Assembly (NCBI GenBank): GCA_900765185.1
Contig: CAAFQT010000134.1
Span: 1-8,375 of the forward strand
Length of the DNA stretch: 8,375 nucleotides
DNA from: an uncultured Collinsella sp.
GTDB lineage: Bacteria > Actinomycetota > Coriobacteriia > Coriobacteriales > Coriobacteriaceae
Reading direction: 5' to 3'
Positions 5,698-8,375 of the stretch are shown one piece after another (positions within the stretch are counted from its first letter, which is position 1; the number at the start of each line of letters is the position of its first letter). The position numbers and the translations under genes were made by a program. Under the pieces are notes generated by a model. It worked only from the letters and a program-made list of their open reading frames with translations. It was not told the origin of the DNA and made no database searches.

Positions 5698-6642
5698 CTA
5701 TTCCTCGCGGTCGAACTCCTCATCGGCTTCGAGCACGCGACCGCTGTAGTTGACGTGACTGGTCACGGCATCCATGTCACCGGTCTCGATAAAACGTGCG
5801 ACCGTGCACTCGTAATCGACCAGCGCGCGATCAAAGACCTCGGGGAAACTCTCGTTCGAGACCTCGTCGGTAAAGGGATTCTTCCATGTCAGATAGCCCA
5901 GGTTACCGGTGCGCTCGGGCAGCTCCGTCGTCACGCGATGGGCAAGGCCGTCGAGCAGCGAGTAGTCGTGCACCAAGCCCTCAACCAGCGAGATCGCGCG
6001 CGTCTTTACGGAGCCGGCCGGCTCAATCGCGCGGTAAAGTCGCTGCATATTGGCAACGGCAGCACCGTACTCCCCCGCCGGAATGTCAATGCCGTACACG
6101 CGTCCGGCAACATGGCTCATCAGCACGCCGGCCACGCGATTGATGCGATCGGTGGTGACGATCTCGCCCGCCGGCGGGTAATCGTCGACCGTAGCGCCGG
6201 CGCGTTTAAGCTGCAGCATCAGTACATCCAGGTCGCTCTCGATCACGGCATGAACTTGACTGCTCGAATCCTCAAGCTCTGAGTCGGATTCCACGATGCC
6301 AAACTGCTGCTCATAGACAAAGGGATGGGCGTTGCGGTCGAGCACGTAATGAGACAGCAGGCCCAGCGCAAAAGCGCGACCCAAGCTGGCGTCGCGCGGC
6401 AGCAGATGCGACACGCCGTCGCGCAGGCACGCGAACTGGCGAGACATGCGCGACCGATGCATGACCTGCGCCAGCAGCGTGCAGTCGGAAACACGCGGTG
6501 TCAGAATGTGAAAGAAAAACGGGTCGGGGCCTTGGTTGCCCAAGATAAAGGCAATGCGCTCTTCATCGGACGTGATGACGCCCTGCGGAAGACGGTCGAT
6601 GCTTTCCTCGCCAAACAGATGATGGGTGATAAGCGCGGGCAT
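5698..6642 (-). CDS. Zinc-dependent phospholipase C-family protein, no signal peptide
   Basis: The 314-residue protein resembles the bacterial zinc-dependent phospholipase C family. It begins MPALITHHLFG with a paired His (H7/H8), then GNQGPDPFFF (35-44, D40), an H98-xxx-D102-xxx-H106 array in GLLSHYVLDRNAHPF, and H131-xxx-E135 in HAVIESDLD. These match the His/Asp/Glu metal-ligand pattern of the fold. Classical secreted members begin with a signal peptide; this one has none, so a cytosolic role and a substrate other than host membranes are more likely. Actual phospholipase activity is unproven. I chose the ATG at 6642 because GAAAGG (6649-6654) sits six bases upstream and the family usually starts at this His-rich stretch. 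A GTG at 6672 would add ten residues but lacks a ribosome site. It lies 92 bases after the second response regulator and before the transporter. The acidic C-terminus (EADEEFDREE) is unremarkable. Confidence 0.85.
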   Translation of the reverse strand: MPALITHHLFGEESIDRLPQGVITSDEERIAFILGNQGPDPFFFHILTPRVSDCTLLAQVMHRSRMSRQFACLRDGVSHLLPRDASLGRAFALGLLSHYVLDRNAHPFVYEQQFGIVESDSELEDSSSQVHAVIESDLDVLMLQLKRAGATVDDYPPAGEIVTTDRINRVAGVLMSHVAGRVYGIDIPAGEYGAAVANMQRLYRAIEPAGSVKTRAISLVEGLVHDYSLLDGLAHRVTTELPERTGNLGYLTWKNPFTDEVSNESFPEVFDRALVDYECTVARFIETGDMDAVTSHVNYSGRVLEADEEFDREE

Positions 6643-6674
6643 AATGATCCTTTCGATTTCATTCGATGCCACCC

Positions 6675-6701
6675 ATTATGCCCACCGCGCGCCCATGCCA
6701 A
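6675..6701 (-). promoter_or_regulatory. Possible promoter for the phospholipase-like gene
   Basis: On the minus strand TTGGCA (6696-6701) and CATAAT (6675-6680) each match the sigma-70 consensus at five of six bases, but the spacer is only 15 bases. It is correctly placed upstream of the gene starting at 6642. No good terminator was seen between the regulator and this gene, so read-through is an alternative. Confidence 0.3.
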
Positions 6702-6723
6702 ACCTGCGATGGTAAACGACGGC

Positions 6724-6745
6724 ACGCAAGCCTCTTACGCAAGCC
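6724..6745. repeat. 9-bp direct repeat at the regulator stop codon
   Basis: ACGCAAGCC occurs at 6724-6732 and again at 6737-6745, a 13-base period that straddles the TAA stop of the response regulator. It could be chance or a small duplication. Confidence 0.6.
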
Positions 6746-7469
6746 CCAGGTGCGACTTGACCTCGGCGGCGCGACGACGGGACACCGGTACCGTCGAGTT
6801 CACGCGGTCGAGCCTGAGCTCCATCAACCCCGTGGAGCCAATCTCGACATTGTGCACGTCTTCCAAATTGACCAGATAGCTGCGATGAACGCGAATAAAG
6901 CCCTCGGAGACCAAGCGACGCTCGAGCGAAGAGATCGACTCATTGATCAGGTACGTTCCCTCGGCGCAGATGGCGTTGCAAAAATCGGCGCGCGCCTCAA
7001 AGTAGCAGACGTCTGCGGCGGGAATGAACACCTTTTTGCCCCCGCGGTCCACCGTCAGACGCAAAGGCTGGCGCGGAGCGTGGGCAACACGACGGGCACC
7101 CAAGGCTGCCTCGATCTTGTCGAGTGCCTTTGACAGGCGTGCGTCCTCGACCGGCTTGACGACATAGTCGACAGCATCGAGGTTATACGCATCGGCGGCA
7201 AACTCGGCAAACGCCGTCACAAACACCACGACCGGCGGCGTCTTTAGGTTCTGCAGCGTCTCGGCAAGCTCAATTCCCGAGCGACCGGGCATGGTAATGT
7301 CTAAAAACAACACGTCGGGCTTGTTCGACAGAATCGACTCCACGGCTTCGGTGACATTGCCCGCCTCGGCAATCTGGCCCACACGCGCATCCTTTTCCAA
7401 CAGATAGCGTAGCTCAGCCCTAATGGGAGGCTCGTCATCAACCACCAAGATGTTCCAGCCTTCGGACAT
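6735..7469 (-). CDS. LytTR-family response regulator (system 2)
   Basis: The 244-residue protein has a receiver domain (about 6-122) with D11/D12, phospho-acceptor D57 (FLDITMPG), T85 and K105 (VKP), then a LytTR DNA-binding domain (about 135-243). The latter carries FIRVHRSYLVNL (191-202) and VPVSRRR (227-233). It is clearly paralogous to the regulator at 849-1565, with long shared stretches such as the ALDKLKNPP/TLQNLKTPP-type loop, VDDE, LDAVDY and KPVE-ARL, which suggests an old duplication of the whole kinase-regulator pair. The ATG at 7469 has GAGGGG (7478-7483) eight bases upstream. It follows the system-2 kinase gene by 38 bases in the same orientation, so the two form an operon, and phosphate should come from that kinase. 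No LytTR operator pair could be identified in the window, so its targets are unknown. Confidence 0.95.
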   Translation of the reverse strand: MSEGWNILVVDDEPPIRAELRYLLEKDARVGQIAEAGNVTEAVESILSNKPDVLFLDITMPGRSGIELAETLQNLKTPPVVVFVTAFAEFAADAYNLDAVDYVVKPVEDARLSKALDKIEAALGARRVAHAPRQPLRLTVDRGGKKVFIPAADVCYFEARADFCNAICAEGTYLINESISSLERRLVSEGFIRVHRSYLVNLEDVHNVEIGSTGLMELRLDRVNSTVPVSRRRAAEVKSHLGLA

Positions 7470-7507
7470 ATGTGCTTCCCCTCTTTTTCTCTCAATCCAA
7501 CCGCGTG

Positions 7508-8375
7508 CTACGCCGTCAACGGCGCGGGCTCATGCGGCTCGCCGTTCAGCTCGACGATGACCTGCGTTCCCACGCCCTCCTGGGACTTCACGCGCATGCC
7601 GGAATCTTCTCCGTAAAAGAAATGGATGCGCTGAAGCACGTTGAAGAGCGCCAGGCCGCAACCTCGCTTGACGGAGCCGTCAGCGGTAATGCTCTCGGGC
7701 TCCTCTCGGCGATGTTGCTCAAACAGATGCGCGCAGACCTCTTCGCTCATACCGATGCCATCGTCCTCGACGATGATCTCCAAACCGTCATCGGTCTCGA
7801 AAGCCCTAACACGAATAGAAAGCGGCTCGGTCTCGCGCTGCGCGTGCTTGATGCAGTTTTCGAGCAACGGCTGCAAGATAAACGGCGGCACCATGCAATC
7901 GCGCACCTCAAAGTCGATATCGACCGAGACGCGCAGACGGCCGTCACCATAACGAGCCTGCATAAGATTGATATAGCGAGTACCCTGTTCCACCTCGTGC
8001 TCGAGCGTGGTGAGCGTATCGGAATCAGAAAGCGTCTGACGATAGTAGTTGGAGAAGTCGATCAGCAGCGATCGCGCCTTGTCGGGCTCGGTTCGCACAA
8101 GCGACACGATCGTGCTAATGGTATTGAATAGAAAATGAGGATCGACCTGCGATTGCAAGGCGCGCAGCTCCACACGGGCCGTAAGCTCGTCCTGGCGCTC
8201 GAGCTCAAAGCTCGCAAGCTGCGTGGAAATGAGGTCGGCAAAGCCCGAGGCAAGCGCCGTCTGGCGCATATCGATGCTGCTCAGACGGGGATAATACAGC
8301 TCGAGCGTGCCCACGCAATGCCCGCGCACGGTAAGCGGTGCGACAATACCGGCGCGCAGGCGCGGAAAGTAGCCA
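7508..8375 (-). CDS. LytS-like sensor histidine kinase (system 2), 5' end outside window
   Basis: The reading frame stays open to the window edge, so only the C-terminal 288 residues are visible. The fragment begins in the end of a GAF-like domain (GIVAPLTVRGHCVGTLELYY), which lines up with the same part of the kinase at 1638-2981 (GIIAPIKVGDRTVGTLKFYY). A valine codon GTG at 8329 could be mistaken for a start, but this alignment shows that the protein continues upstream. Next come the His_kinase motif QSQVDPHFLFNTISTI (phospho-acceptor His is visible residue 80), the N box QPLLENCIKHA, G1 DDGIGM and G2 RGCGLALFN. The C-terminal tail (NGEPHEPAPLTA) extends past the ATPase domain. Any membrane segments would be encoded beyond the right edge. 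It forms an operon with the regulator 38 bases downstream and should be that regulator's phosphodonor. Confidence 0.94.
   Translation of the reverse strand, partial: GYFPRLRAGIVAPLTVRGHCVGTLELYYPRLSSIDMRQTALASGFADLISTQLASFELERQDELTARVELRALQSQVDPHFLFNTISTIVSLVRTEPDKARSLLIDFSNYYRQTLSDSDTLTTLEHEVEQGTRYINLMQARYGDGRLRVSVDIDFEVRDCMVPPFILQPLLENCIKHAQRETEPLSIRVRAFETDDGLEIIVEDDGIGMSEEVCAHLFEQHRREEPESITADGSVKRGCGLALFNVLQRIHFFYGEDSGMRVKSQEGVGTQVIVELNGEPHEPAPLTA

Noticed and set aside
4850..5749. Plus-strand open frame of 299 codons opposite the MFS transporter
   Set aside because: It is the antisense shadow of a clear membrane protein; the translation is His/Gly/Asp-rich with no family resemblance.
6643..6672. 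Upstream GTG start for the phospholipase-like protein
   Set aside because: No ribosome site, and the extension would place charged residues before the usual MPALITHH start.
8327..8329. GTG as the start of the system-2 kinase
   Set aside because: The frame continues to the window edge, and the upstream residues align with the GAF end of the paralogous kinase, so the gene is truncated by the window, not short.

Overview
The window looks like a chromosomal segment of a high-G+C gut Actinomycetota of the Coriobacteriia, most likely Collinsella or a close relative. This rests on the codon bias toward G/C, the strong GGAGG-type ribosome binding sites, and the style of the LytS/LytTR sensor pairs. 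It is an inference from pattern, not a database match. All eight recognisable protein genes lie on the minus strand, so transcription runs from high to low coordinates. No tRNA, rRNA, IS element, CRISPR array or phage gene was seen.

In transcription order (right to left): a LytS-like histidine kinase cut by the window edge (7508-8375) and its LytTR response regulator (6735-7469); a zinc-dependent phospholipase C-family protein (5698-6642); a UMF1/Atg22-type MFS transporter (4337-5596); an intrinsic terminator (4187-4222). Then comes a tightly packed trio: a GT2-type glycosyltransferase (2978-4165) overlapping by 4 bases a second LytS-like kinase (1638-2981), followed by a second LytTR regulator (849-1565). 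The trio ends at a strong 20-bp hairpin terminator (792-842). A small metallophosphoesterase (285-752) with its own terminator comes last. The left 284 bases carry no gene but hold a long inverted repeat, a G-tract array and several GC hairpins.

The main theme is two paralogous two-component systems of the same class within 8 kb on one strand. Each is a membrane or GAF-type kinase with an NPHFLFN/DPHFLFN phosphorylation motif, plus a REC-LytTR regulator. LytTR regulators commonly control envelope, adhesion or secreted functions, and the first system is welded to a glycosyltransferase gene by a stop/start overlap. A cell-surface role for that trio is therefore plausible but unproven.

The points most worth checking are: (1) the intrinsic terminator 21 bases ahead of the glycosyltransferase-kinase-regulator operon, preceded by mutually exclusive pairing arms that could form an attenuator; (2) a nested hairpin in the kinase-regulator spacer whose outermost arm abuts the regulator's ribosome binding site; (3) a perfect 12-bp tandem duplication inside the second transmembrane helix of the kinase; (4) the structured, G-quadruplex-capable left intergenic region. 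No wholly new protein system is evident.
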